A DNA stretch of 18,506 nt from Gryganskiella cystojenkinii (GCA_015852425.1 JAAAIG010000768.1:1-18506); one strand, 5' to 3'; shown: positions 1-9,857, counted from the stretch's first letter. Numbers and translations: made by a program. The notes: generated from the letters alone by a model not told the origin.

Positions 1-510
1 TCTGGCCTTTTTCGCAATTCGACCGAGGCAAAAAAAAAAGAAAAAAAAAGGAGGTTGTATCGATCGTCAATTCCTCTTCCTCAAAGGTACATTTTAGGCT
101 TTTTACTGCTCTTCAGAAAACACGTCTCGCCTTGTCCCTCAATGCCATAAAGCAGTTAGGACGCGCTCAGAAAGGCATCTCCATCTAAGCAGAAAAAAGG
201 CCGTCTTTCTCACAAACATTCTTCCCTGCACGCAATCTGTTGCTTTTTCCATCTCTTTTTTCCCACTTATTATTATCAACGAACGGTCTGTGCCCAACAA
301 AACTTGAACACAACAATTCAAAAATAGACCTCCTCTCTCTTCTCGACTCTCTCGCTATCCCGGTCAGACCCACCCTCGAAAAAAAGTACGCGTGTTTCTT
401 TTTGCACGGCCCCCAAAGACGACCCACGTAAACGCCCTTCTCCAGAGTCTTTTCGACAAAACAACAGCAACAGACCCCCCCTTCTCATAGCACAATAACC
501 GTCATCGAAA
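1..510. promoter_or_regulatory. 5' region of the membrane-protein gene
   Basis: No gene is supported here. The stretch is pyrimidine-rich on the plus strand, has A-runs near position 31-50, and ends in a C/A-rich leader directly before the ATG at 511. The start context is AAAATGG, which is favourable for fungal initiation. No clear TATA element is visible. An open frame at 240-431 would begin at an upstream ATG but has no protein-like composition. Confidence 0.4.
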
Positions 511-2442
511 ATGGCAAGACCTCCAGGGACCACCATAAAACCTCCCACAACCGTGGCCCCTCCACCTCCCAGGACCACTGCTACAGTAAGACCCCCAGCG
601 ACCTCAATTGTCGTCCCACCGCCGGTAACAAAGACTACGACCTTAGCGACCTCGGTTCTCTCTCAAATCACCTCAGCTACGACTGTACCGCCAACAGCTC
701 AGACTTCATCGCGAATTGGCACTGGAAACAACATCAGTAATAACGACAGTGGCGGTGGAGGAGGAGGGGGGATGGGCGGTGCAGCCATCGGTGGAATGGT
801 CGCAGGAGTCGTCGTGATTCTGGTAGGCTCTGTTGTGGGCGGGTTCTTGTTGTTGAAGAAACGTCGGAAGCGTATGATGATGTCGGGTCGAAACGCAACC
901 AGGAACTATAACGATTACCCAGATCCGGATTACGGACGCGGCGCCGTCGGTAGTGGTAGTGGACTCGGAACCATGCCCCCAATGCCAGCGTTTAGACGAG
1001 AGGCTGGATCGAGACCTCGAAGCACGTACTCTGCGCACAGTCGCGCAGGAAGCAGTGGTAGCCGTCACAGCGGATACGGTATGCCGCCACCTTTACCTGT
1101 CGGCCCTCGAGGTCGGATCAATGTCGAATCAGGTGTCTGGGATGAAAAATATTACGGCAATGCGAACATGGCACGGAATCGGGGTAGCAGCGTCGGTGGT
1201 CATGGTTATGTTCCTGGAGAATACTACCCTCCAGGACCAGGTGGCAACGGCGAAACGTATTCACAGCTGAACAACGGTATGTTTGTCGCCAATGGCCGAC
1301 GCGGAGGAGATGATGATCTCTCATACGGGAACAATGGTGATGCCATGCGATCTGAGAGTATAGACATGGACCCAGAGATCCAAGAAAAGGAGCGACAGAT
1401 GGATGAGGATCATCAGAAACGCATCTTGAGCCTCGCTCAGGGTAAGGAAGATCCTTCCTTTTCCGTCAAGACACCAAGTGCTCCTCCTTCATCACTTGCT
1501 CACCCATTCGCATCAAGACCCCTCGGTGCGGCAGCGGCCATGGGTGGGGGAGCATATCGAACCCCTTCGCGTATGGGAAGATCTCCAGCGGATCCCTATT
1601 TTCAACAGAATGGCGGTTCCAACTTCTATTCTGGCCCACTTCATATGCCGTCTGGCGGATACCCCAGCCCTGCTCTCGGTCCTCAGCGGCCTCAGTCTCA
1701 AATGTACCATAACAATCAAGGATACCCTTACGCAGCCCGTCCTCCAAGACCACCACCAATGATGAACAACCCTCCACCATCGCCTCACTTTCAGAACGGA
1801 GGAGGTTATTACCCACCCAGTCCCTATGGTCCCACACCACAGCATCATTTCAACCAACGTGCTATGCACTCAGGCGAGATTCATCACAGAAACGAGCATC
1901 ACGGTCCTCGTCGTAACCTAACGACCTCCTCGGGGACCATGTCAAATGATTCTTCCACGCTTATGGACGAAGATTTATCCTCGCCCACGTCCCCTTCGCC
2001 CACACCTCGTCACAAGGGCAGCAGTTCCAACCTAGCGCACAGGAGTAGTCAGGACCCAATGCTCCTGCAAGACGCCCAGCCTGTCGAGTCTTTTTACAAG
2101 AAAGAGGAGGATCATACTCAACAAGATGAGGAGGCGGCTGTTGAGCCCTCGATGGGTGATAGTGGGACGCCTACACCCCAGGGTCGTCAGACCCCAGATG
2201 TGAAGGAGGAATATGTGACAGAGGTGATCGAGACCCATGTGGTTCATCACGATCCTGTCCCAAACAGGACGCCTACACCCCAGGGTCGTCAGACCCCCGA
2301 CGTGAAGGCGGAGTATGTGACCGAGGTGACCGAGATGACCGAGGACCATGTGGTTCATCATGATCCTGCCTCAAACACTGAAATCAGCGTGGCCGCTCCT
2401 GCTGCGCCTCCATTACCCTTGGCCACCAAGCCGAAACAATAA
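511..2442 (+). CDS. single-pass membrane protein with Pro/Thr-rich ectodomain and long disordered tail
   Basis: An intronless frame of 643 residues. Residues 1-70 are rich in Pro, Thr and Val and could be O-glycosylated. Residues 81-90 are nearly all Gly. One hydrophobic helix at about 91-115 is followed by the basic stop-transfer cluster KKRRKR at 116-121. The remaining 520 residues are low-complexity (Gly, Pro, Ser, Tyr, His) and become acidic and Thr/Pro-rich near the end. Two tandem 34-residue repeats start at residues 553 and 587; each opens with TPTPQGRQTPDVK and ends in a VVHHDP segment. There is no cleavable signal peptide at this start, so the topology is probably outside-N, inside-C with the helix acting as a reverse anchor. 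This layout resembles fungal surface-sensor or Mid2/Axl2-like membrane proteins, but I recognise no catalytic or binding domain. The function is unknown. Confidence 0.8.
   Translation: MARPPGTTIKPPTTVAPPPPRTTATVRPPATSIVVPPPVTKTTTLATSVLSQITSATTVPPTAQTSSRIGTGNNISNNDSGGGGGGGMGGAAIGGMVAGVVVILVGSVVGGFLLLKKRRKRMMMSGRNATRNYNDYPDPDYGRGAVGSGSGLGTMPPMPAFRREAGSRPRSTYSAHSRAGSSGSRHSGYGMPPPLPVGPRGRINVESGVWDEKYYGNANMARNRGSSVGGHGYVPGEYYPPGPGGNGETYSQLNNGMFVANGRRGGDDDLSYGNNGDAMRSESIDMDPEIQEKERQMDEDHQKRILSLAQGKEDPSFSVKTPSAPPSSLAHPFASRPLGAAAAMGGGAYRTPSRMGRSPADPYFQQNGGSNFYSGPLHMPSGGYPSPALGPQRPQSQMYHNNQGYPYAARPPRPPPMMNNPPPSPHFQNGGGYYPPSPYGPTPQHHFNQRAMHSGEIHHRNEHHGPRRNLTTSSGTMSNDSSTLMDEDLSSPTSPSPTPRHKGSSSNLAHRSSQDPMLLQDAQPVESFYKKEEDHTQQDEEAAVEPSMGDSGTPTPQGRQTPDVKEEYVTEVIETHVVHHDPVPNRTPTPQGRQTPDVKAEYVTEVTEMTEDHVVHHDPASNTEISVAAPAAPPLPLATKPKQ
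2167..2371 (+). repeat. in-gene tandem repeat, two units of about 102 bp
   Basis: Two near-identical in-frame units start at 2167 and 2269. Both encode TPTPQGRQTPDVK followed by EYVTEV and a VVHHDP segment. The second unit is slightly longer because a short MTED segment is inserted. The units are similar at DNA level as well, which suggests a recent duplication. Confidence 0.8.
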
Positions 2443-3297
2443 CCTCTCCTCCATGACCGCCTACTCCCTATTATCGCAAAGATAAAAACACAACAAGAAA
2501 AGCATCTTTTTCCAGCTCTTCATTTGTCCCCTGCCCCTTCTCTGCCATTATTTTTTTCTCGTTTCGTCTTCCTTTTTACCTCGAGCTCCTTATGTTCATG
2601 TAATCGATCAGCACAACCAATACCACTTCTTTCATGCACGTTCATCTTTCTCGTCGTTTAAAACACAAAATCCACAACAGCTTTAAAAATACCCAAATAC
2701 TCGGAAAGATTAATAATAAAAAGATGCCTCTGACCAACTTATTTCTTTTCCGTACAGTCAAAAGTCATTAACAGCGTCAACTGCAATGGATAGAAAAATA
2801 TTCACTGCCAAGTCCTAAAGTAAACGGCCAAGACACATCCTATTTTTATGGTGCCCTAACCGATGAAAATGTCTATTACTTCCTTGCAGGTCGGCTTTCT
2901 GAATCAACTCTTTGTACTTGAGAATCGACGACTGTCAACTAATCTTCTAGACTGAATCCCTCGATGCCGTCCAATCTGGCCTAACCTCGATTCAATTTCT
3001 CTTTCGCAGTCGATTTTGCTCGGTTTCTTGACGACTTGAAGCGGGCTTAATACAACGCCCACGAATCCAATTTGGGAACGGGTCCTGTCGAAATGTATCC
3101 GCGACGATCGTATGCGCTACCGCCATATCGCGTTTTTCCTTTTTTGTTCTATACGGATCGACATCTATCCTCATCCAAACAGATTAGTCTTCCTTGTTGA
3201 CCATTCTTTTTATTGAGCGCACATTGAAGATACACGAAAAGATGAAATGTCTTCAGCTGCCCTCTCATAATCTCAATTTCTTCAAGAAAACTAGAAA
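2443..3297. other. intergenic stretch, 3' side of the membrane-protein gene
   Basis: The first 300 bases are AT-rich, with AATAATAAAAAG-like polyadenylation context near 2710, and fit a 3' UTR and terminator zone. On the minus strand an open frame at 2992-3174 reads as moderately protein-like (it contains VAHTIVADTFRQDPFPNWIRG in part), which recalls the start of a fungal acetyltransferase-like domain. It is only 60 codons, has no visible continuation, and I do not call it a gene. It may be another decayed remnant. Confidence 0.4.
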
Positions 3298-3830
3298 TCA
3301 ATATGAATCGACTTCCTCCTCTTGCAGGCATCCACCTCCCAATCGATGAATAACAATGACCTTGGGATCCCTTGTCAATTTGACCATCTCTTTGGTTTGG
3401 TCTAGGATCGATAACACTTCGCTTGAAGCTCAGCTCTTGTCCAGACCATCGAGATGACGATTCACATTCATCAATTTCAACCGAATTTTATCCAATTTAT
3501 GCTGGGCTCACATCTCGCTCGAGGCCTATGTCTGGCACGCTCTGGCTCTTGGACAGGGTCGCGTTCATAAGACCCGAGTCAACTAAGGATCGTGAACTTG
3601 TTCGGTCCCGCCAGCCCGAACGCGGTCACACAGTAATATTAGGATTCTTGCTTTCTTCAGATCATGTCGGCGATGGTTGGGCGAACCAGCAAGGAACCAG
3701 CTCTGGGTTTTGTAATTACCTTCCGCGGTCTAAGATCAATTCGAAATCGATATGCATGACCGTGCCATCCGCTTTGTTGATCAAGATGTTGCCGTTATTG
3801 CTGTCACTGATGGTAATGAAGAGGACAGGA
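3298..3830 (-). pseudogene. decayed coding remnant containing a PI3/PI4-kinase-like (PIKK) catalytic segment
   Basis: Read on the minus strand, 3830 down to 3719 encodes VLFITISDSNNGNILINK and then ADGTVMHIDFELILDRGR. This matches the catalytic and activation loops of PI3/PI4-kinase-fold enzymes (family pattern DRHxxN...hHIDF), but the usual DRH is DSN here. A TAA follows at 3716-3718, and the same frame then continues as LQNPELVP, which resembles the PE.VP segment that follows in ATM/SMG1-type kinases. Further stops follow. A second protein-like stretch at 3504-3298 contains KLDKIRLKLMNVNRHLDG, an internal TGA at 3430-3432, then EVLSILDQTKEMVKLTRDP and an ending of GGGCLQEEEVDSY. I do not recognise that second stretch, and it may belong to a different gene. 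Stops and frame changes with no plausible introns favour a dead copy. Confidence 0.42.
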
Positions 3831-4660
3831 CGGGAACAACAAAAAAAATGGGTAATACACGAACAGCACTAACAGCAACTTCTCGCCAGAGTAGAAATCC
3901 CGTAACCGACTTGGCGACCGATTTACTAAAAACAAACCATTCGCGTGTAACAAAAAAGAAAAAAGCAATGATCCTAGCCGCCACCTTTCATTCCCATGAA
4001 CGACCAGCGACTATGACGAGTGGATCATGCTAAGAAGTCTAGCAGTAGATTTCGTGTTTTTCCGGTGCTCATTTCTCTTCTTCTTCTCGTATCCTCTTTC
4101 ACGTACCAGGGCCCCCCTTTTATTTCTGGACAGCACGCTCGCACCTTGACTGATTCGCTTGCGACATTTTTTGCAACAGTGCTATTCTTGACGAAAAACG
4201 TACTCTCACAGCCCTTGACGCGTCTGTTCTATCGCCAACCTATCTTTGTCCACCAGCCTTCGGCTTTGTCTTGGCAAGGCTGTCCTCGCCTTACCACCTT
4301 ATGTACATTGATATTGTCTGCGCCGCTCCTCCGTAGAGTCGCGCTCTTTGATCCTATTGCGGCTTTTTTCAACTCCTTTATTTCTTTCTCGAGTTGACCT
4401 ATTCTTCATCCCTTAAAAATTGACTTCTCTGCCGTCCAATCATTTTATTGCAACAATCCCTGAATCTCGTGAACGTCCATCCTCACTAGTCTGGGGGAGG
4501 GGGGGTTGGCTCCCTTCAGTCCAACCGTCATGTTTTCCGTCTATTTCGCCGTTTATTTTATTTTTTTGTTTGGTCGGCGCGTACATCCTTCGGATCTGCC
4601 TACTCTTTTTTAGTGTCTTGGCGACGCCTTTGATCAACAGCCCCCAACGTGTAGCCTTTT
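3831..4660. other. gene-poor stretch, no supported gene
   Basis: No convincing coding region is seen on either strand. A plus-strand frame at 4020-4397 looks hydrophobic at its start but begins at GTG with no ATG. Pyrimidine runs and a G-run (4494-4506) are present. The right end merges into the promoter of the small secreted-protein gene. Confidence 0.4.
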
Positions 4661-4664
4661 TTTA

Positions 4665-4673
4665 CATAAATAG
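4665..4673 (+). promoter_or_regulatory. TATA-like element of the small secreted-protein gene
   Basis: CATAAATAG lies about 130 bp upstream of the proposed 5'-UTR donor site. It is followed by a CA-rich, G-poor leader typical of highly expressed fungal transcripts. Confidence 0.4.
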
Positions 4674-4798
4674 GTCGTGACATTCTCTCAACAAGGTCTT
4701 CAAAACACCCCAACTTCCTGAACGCTCAGCAACTCACCACAAAAAAACTCACAAACTCACAAGCTTCAATAACCTCTCCATTCCTCAACAAGAACCTT

Positions 4799-4901
4799 GT
4801 AAGGAATCCTATGACCAGACTCGTTTTCGCGATGACATGAGTAGCGGCGTTATTAATGGACCTAATTCCTCCTTCACTACCCTTTCTACTAAAACTGATA
4901 G
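4799..4901 (+). other. probable 5'-UTR intron
   Basis: A GTAAGG donor at 4799 follows the CA-rich leader. An acceptor at 4900-4901 (ACTGATAG) lies seven bases before the ATG at 4909 and is preceded by CTACTAAAAC, which could serve as a branch site. Removing these 103 bases deletes the upstream ATGs at 4811, 4831 and 4837. The start codon of the signal peptide then becomes the first ATG. This is inference from splice signals only. Confidence 0.5.
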
Positions 4902-4908
4902 ATCAACC

Positions 4909-5226
4909 ATGAAGGCCATGACAGCTACCCTTGTTCTCTTTGCGACCGTCGTGTCTTCTGCTCTCGCGAACGTTGATTCCAACTGTGGCACCCACATTTG
5001 CGTCTTGACGGCCCACCAGAACAAGTATGTTCAGGACATCACTATCGAAACCAGGGACGGTCTTCCGGGAATTCTGCGTTCCTACTGGGGCAATTTTCAA
5101 TCCCCCAGACAGAACAATGTTGCTTCCTATAGGTGGACAGTGGGATACGAACAGTCCAACAATTTGGTCTGTGGTGGGTTGGAGAGAGATGGACGAGCCA
5201 TCGAGGACGTTTGTGTCGGCATTTAA
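4909..5226 (+). CDS. small secreted protein, 105 residues, four cysteines
   Basis: Met1 at 4909 sits in a good ACCATGA context and begins a textbook signal peptide (MKAMTATLVLFATVVSSALA, cleavage predicted after Ala20). The same frame is open from an ATG at 4837, but that start would place 24 polar residues before the hydrophobic core. The probable 5'-UTR intron also removes it. The mature part is about 85 residues with cysteines at 26, 31, 88 and 102, enough for two disulfides joining the two ends, and an aromatic/Gly-rich middle (SYWGNF, YRWTVGYE). No known domain is recognised. It is likely extracellular or wall-associated; the function is unknown. The gene converges with RCL1, whose stop lies 215 bp downstream. 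Confidence 0.7.
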   Translation: MKAMTATLVLFATVVSSALANVDSNCGTHICVLTAHQNKYVQDITIETRDGLPGILRSYWGNFQSPRQNNVASYRWTVGYEQSNNLVCGGLERDGRAIEDVCVGI

Positions 5227-5441
5227 TATCAATTCGGCATTTGGCGGCTGCTGGTCTACGCGCCTCTCTTTTTAAGATAGCCGCAAGCACCTCGCTATTA
5301 AAGCAGAGCCCTTGATGATGAAGATGCTTTTGAAGGTTTATTATGATGCTGGCAATGAGATAGTGGCTGTGGTGCTGATGATGAAGATAATTTTCTGATA
5401 AGGTATTCCTCGACCAAGTAACAAAGACGAACATGCTTGTT

Positions 5442-7457
5442 TTACGTGGCCTTCTTGTTGGTGTTGACATATCCGATACCAACACATGTCATCAAGAGCG
5501 TATCAGGGGCAGCACCCAGCACTGTCTTATCCTTGTCCGTCTCCTGTGTTATCTTGAACTGTGATCCGAAAAAATCTTGTAAATCGCGCAAGTATTGGAT
5601 TCTGTATGAGAAAGTGAAAGAGTCAGAAAAAAAGGGGATCAGTTTGATGAACACCGATCGCAGAGTATATTAGTGAATGACCCCAAGAGAGGCTCAGATT
5701 GAACTTACGTAAATGGGGTGAGCTCTCCAACGCGGACCTTACTGACATCGTTCGGTCCAAGAACCATCATCAACAAGACCAATGTCTGAGAGATGGAATC
5801 GACGCAGCCTCCCTTACGGATCTCGGACAACAACATCTTGGCGGCTTGCAATCCGATATCTTCGGGTGCCTGTCCAGCGCCTCCAGCCAACTCTGCAGAG
5901 TAAAAAGCCGAGGTCGTCGTCTTGGCCAATAATGAGATGGCGAATCCAGGAGAGAGTCCTGACTTGTCACCCTGATAATGTACTGCTGCAATGTTGATAT
6001 CGTTCACATAGTCCAAGACGCCACGAGCAGAGTCGACCATACGGTTCGAGAACTGAGGGGCAACGCGGGTACAGTAGGCGACACCTCGGATTCTCTTGAT
6101 ACGACCCTCGTCCGTGAACTGAATAGGCTTCAAAGACCGCACGATAGGGCATCTGAAAATGACCTTTCCTCCTCCATTTGGTGGTGCTCCACGGGCTGGG
6201 ATCTGGTAGAGAAAGAATTATACTCACAGTTAGCAACCGAGATCTCCTGTTTTGACATTTTCAGATCCTGTTGAACATGGTGGCCAACGCTTACATCAAG
6301 TTCCAGTCCCTCTTCAATTCCAAACTTCTTGAGCTGAGGCAACAAAACAGTTCTAATGGTATCAACCTATATGGAATGAAAAAAAAGTAGTCAGCATCCC
6401 AGGCACATGTTATTTGTTTATCCAATCCTGGGGAAAGTCTTTCCTCGCTCCTCGCAAAGTTGATCTTATCAATTTTCTGCAAAAACCTGGCAAAGCTGGC
6501 TGGTTGATCAGAGTCCAATATGTCTCGCCATTTTGCCCGTTTCTGTTGGAAGTCGTACGGTAAGATCGAGCCCGAATATTTTTGGGCCTCGAGTTGATCC
6601 AAGTTCTTTTTTTCGTACTGGTGCCCCTACTCTTTCCTGTCCGATCCTCGCCTTGCTGAGTTGTCATATCCTGATCTGCTCTATACGTGGTTTGTTTCCA
6701 AACTTACGGAAATATCGACATTGTCGTTTGTGATTCCGTTCAAGGTAATGTTCATTGGGTTCTTGGAGAAGGGTCCGAGGCAGATCAGAGGTTCGAGGAA
6801 GTATCCAATAGCTCTTGCTGTTCCACAGTCATGGTAGATCTTGCCTCCAACAATGACACCAGGCTTGTAGACGATTGAGGTACCTGTTTTGGCACAACCA
6901 GATAAGCATTTTCAGTCAGTCATTGGCCACAAAGTTTCATTATAATGCAAAGCTCTCTCCTGTCAAAAGCCGAGTCCTGAAACAGAAAAAGGGCCTCCAC
7001 TATTCGCCTGCGCATATCTATCTCATCCCAATGTCGCAGGGTGGGGTCTAAAGAGCGAGGTGCTGAAATCCCGAGTTGTTGGCTCTTCGAATCCGATCGT
7101 CCTGATCTCGCAGTCCCGTTCCATTGATCCTGAACCGAGGCAGTCCGAAATCGTACCGGTATAGCTGATTTCGATAGTAGCACCGTTGGTAACCTTCTCC
7201 AACAAACGCAAGAAGCTGGCCTCAAAGTCTATGTTTTAGAACCAATAAAACCGTCAGTCTAAGGCATTTTTTCTTCACTCAACTCAAAGAGGGCACATGT
7301 ATAAGGTCATGAAGAGAACTTATGTCATACCTCTCAGACCAGGGTTTGCGTCGTTATGGCGAATCTTTTCAATCTTTAGGACCTTTCCAGACAAAGTGGC
7401 AAGGACCAGACGTTGTCTGAAGTAGTTATGTCCTTCGAACCTGAGGACTTTGGACAT
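5442..7457 (-). CDS. RCL1: RNA 3'-terminal phosphate cyclase-like protein Rcl1 (18S rRNA processing)
   Basis: Six exons read on the minus strand: 7457-7331, 7228-7157, 6883-6708, 6366-6295, 6202-5709 and 5601-5442. All five introns are GT-AG (102, 273, 341, 92 and 107 nt), and phases join cleanly to 1101 nt, or 366 residues, the usual Rcl1 size. Recognisable family segments in order: MSKVLRFEGHNYFRQRLVL at the N-terminus, NPGLRDFEASFLRLLEK, VDISVDTIRTVLLPQLKKFG, RGAPPNGGG at residues 153-161, KRIRGVAYCTRVAPQ, RGGCVDS and LLMTCVGIGYV near the end. Rcl1 has the RNA-cyclase fold without cyclase activity. It acts in the nucleolus with the GTPase Bms1 in the small-subunit processome, where early pre-rRNA cleavage occurs. 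The intron before exon 5 holds a GCTAAC branch motif. No defect is seen. It is divergent from MED18. Confidence 0.93.
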
Positions 7458-7844
7458 TGCGTATGGTATGAAGGAGAATAAGGGGATGGAGATGGGGAAT
7501 GTGGTGTGTGCCTCCTGTTGTCAGAGGTGAAGTCAAAGAATGTGTTGGGAATGGATAGGACGAATGGATGAACTGCGAGGAATGCACAAAGAGGCTAGTG
7601 AGCAAAGAAAAAAGGCATGCAACAAAGCTTTTTTTTTTTTTCTGGAGGCTCGAAGGTGATTTTGGTGGCTTGGCTGAACATCGTAAACACCTTGAATTTC
7701 GGTCGATAGAGGTCACGTGCAAATACCTCAATGCGCAATTTGCATGCAGTGTTCCCGTTTTCGCGTCTTCTTGTTCCAGCCAGTCCAACAACTGAACCCT
7801 CGAACCATCACGAGACAAAGGAGACAAAGGAGCAAAGCAATAAC
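7458..7844. promoter_or_regulatory. divergent RCL1/MED18 promoter region
   Basis: The 387 bp between the two start codons must hold both promoters and both leaders. It contains a CACGTG palindrome at 7714-7719 within GGTCACGTGC and a T-run at 7629-7641. No TATA box is obvious on either side, which is common for housekeeping genes. A role for the CACGTG site in either gene is inference. Confidence 0.6.
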
Positions 7845-9110
7845 ATGTCGGTACCGGGATCATTGTCAGGCGGAGCATCATTCGAATGCAGTCTCGCAGG
7901 AGTCGTATTACCAGGACAGTTCAAACATCTCTATGACCGCCTCCTCGGCCTCTGCGAACACTCTGCCCAGTCAAAGATGCTCGAGCATGAACTTCTCTTT
8001 GCCCCAGCAGGTAAATGAAGGCGTTACATCTCGAAGACTATGGGAGATGGGAGAACGCAGACGTTACTTGTAAAAGACATGGACATTTCAACTTATAGTA
8101 GAAGCATCATTGACCCCTTCCGTTGTCTTGTGTGAACCAGTTCAAAGACCCATGTACGCGGCCAGGAACGACGAGGTCCACTTGCGGTTACGCGTCAAGT
8201 TGACCGTCTTGAACCAGGACAAAAACAAACAAAAACGCGGGAATAGCGAACAGGGAGGACGGAAACTCCATAAAAACGATACCACGAATGGAACCACTGC
8301 TACCGCTGTCGACCGTAGCACTGAAGAGACAGCCATGGATCTGGATTCCACCCCAGAGGCCAAGGACCCCTCGTCTTTCGGAGGTCAAGGAATCTCGACA
8401 TTCTCTGGCGGACAGGGTTGGACGGCAACTGAGCATGCATCTTCCAATCCAGGATCAAAAACAATTGTGACTCGTCAATATCAGCTCTGTCAATATGGTC
8501 ACCCAGAACCAGGAAGAAACCTTCTGGTCCGATCTGCTATCTTGGTTAAGATTCATGGAGATGCATTCGGCTTCCTATCTTTACTTGGATATGGGTAAGC
8601 ACGAGCATAGGGCTTATAACACGCTGGGATGGACTTTTTTAAATTCCCGCCTAACAGCAACATAGCCGATTGATAGGAGGCTAACGACTCATGCCCTTCG
8701 ATCTTTAAATCTGACGTGTATAGCTTTGAGGACGAGTTTGTTCGACGTGGATACAACTTTATGTATAACAACATCTGCAGGATATCGGTCTTTCGGAAAT
8801 ACAAGGTAACAGGAATGTCCAAACTAAACAGTCTCGACAGGAAGGGAGGAAAGTGTTGGTGTCGACTTTGACTTTATTGCTGACATTGATTTCTCTCGCC
8901 CCCGCGCTATTTTTATAGCTCTCGAAACAATATGATCCCTTTTCGGCCATCGTACCTGACGGCGAGGCAGCAGGGGGTGTCGCTGCGGATGTGGCATCCC
9001 CTTGGTTGGTGGAGATCACGTCGAGCTTTGTCTCCCAGGAGAACGTCAACTCAATGTCGGACGAGATCAACGTTGTGAGGAACCTACTAGCAGGATCGGT
9101 TTCATATTGA
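7845..9110 (+). CDS. MED18: Mediator complex subunit 18 (head module)
   Basis: Four exons: 7845-8010, 8099-8594, 8724-8805 and 8919-9110, with GT-AG introns of 88, 129 and 113 nt. They join in phase to 936 nt, or 311 residues. Diagnostic parts are LYDRLLGLCEHSAQSKMLEH at about 30-49, which matches the family's conserved first helix, then LLVRSAILVKIHGDAFGFLS, GYGFEDEFVRRGYNF and the C-terminal WLVEITSSFVSQENV. Med18 (Srb5 in yeast) pairs with Med20 in the Mediator head and helps RNA polymerase II initiation. The protein is longer than the animal form (about 208 residues) because of a polar, low-complexity insertion at about residues 96-175 between core strands; fungal orthologues are commonly longer too. 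Exon 1 ends in GCAG before GTAAAT. The weaker donor is supported by the clean in-frame join. Confidence 0.88.
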
Positions 9111-9857
9111 AAAGAAAAGGGCCTTGTAGCATCACACAATCTTCTTTTTCTTACACTTTGTACAATAACGTTATCAAAAACATTAAAAAAAAACGGAAAT
9201 ACCACTGTACTCTCGCGCGTATTCCATGGGGATCGACTGAGATAGTGTTGATGACTAGGAGTAAATGTTGTTTGGTGCGCGAGTTGTCTCGAGAGCCGGC
9301 ACATGGGCGTATCCTTTTTGTGTAAAAAAAGTCTATATATAAATGTGGGTCGTTGTGCTTTGTACTTGGTTTACGCCACAGACCCTTTTACTTCGGCGAA
9401 GACGAGTAGAGACTGGTCGACTCCCAAGCAAGGAAATGGAGGCCATAGTTGACACTGGCTCTATTTGGCTCTTATCGTTGGATGAGGTTCCTTGTTAATG
9501 CTGACCTTTCGTGGTCGTGGTGCATTTGCTTGTCGCCATGTGCAAGCGAAAAAAAACGGTGCTAGGTCCTCTCCTCGTGCCAGAAAACTGTTTCTCCGAC
9601 AAGGTTCCCGCCCAGTTTGGGTTTACCTTGTCCTTCCACGTAGTTGTCTCTCGCAAACAAGGAAAGTATGGTGGCAAATGAGATCCAACTGGATGTTGGA
9701 AAAAAATGAAAGGGCTGGAAAATACCAAGAATTCAAAAAATGAGAGCAATAAAAAAATAAACTTTGAGTCCCTGTTCGTTCGTCCACAAGAAAACATTTC
9801 CCAGGGCTCTCGCTCTCGGCAAACTGACTGTCCACCTCTTTCTGTCACCATCTCCGC
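9111..9857. other. intergenic stretch, 3' side of MED18
   Basis: It holds the MED18 3' UTR with AT-rich terminator context around 9170-9190 and a TATATATAAAT sequence at about 9333. A short plus-strand frame near 9436 contains VDTGS, the aspartic-protease signature, but stops after 20 codons. A long minus-strand frame spanning 9495-10226 is not considered coding (see rejected items). Confidence 0.4.

Noticed and set aside
3423..3872. 149-codon plus-strand frame
   Set aside because: It is antisense to the kinase-like remnant, whose minus-strand reading matches a known family. The plus-strand reading has no recognisable domain.
4020..4397. 125-codon plus-strand frame with a hydrophobic start
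   Set aside because: It begins at GTG with no ATG in a suitable place, sits in pyrimidine-rich DNA that yields Leu/Ser/Phe by chance, and has no splice support.
6203..6294. Reading through the RCL1 stretch after LELD as coding
   Set aside because: The frame stays open for a while, but the family requires LELD followed directly by IPARGAPP. GTAAGC, GCTAAC and CAG give a clean 92-nt intron.
9436..9498. VDTGS motif, suggesting an aspartic protease or retroelement protease
   Set aside because: The frame ends after about 20 codons, the second aspartic-protease motif is absent, and five residues can match by chance across six frames.
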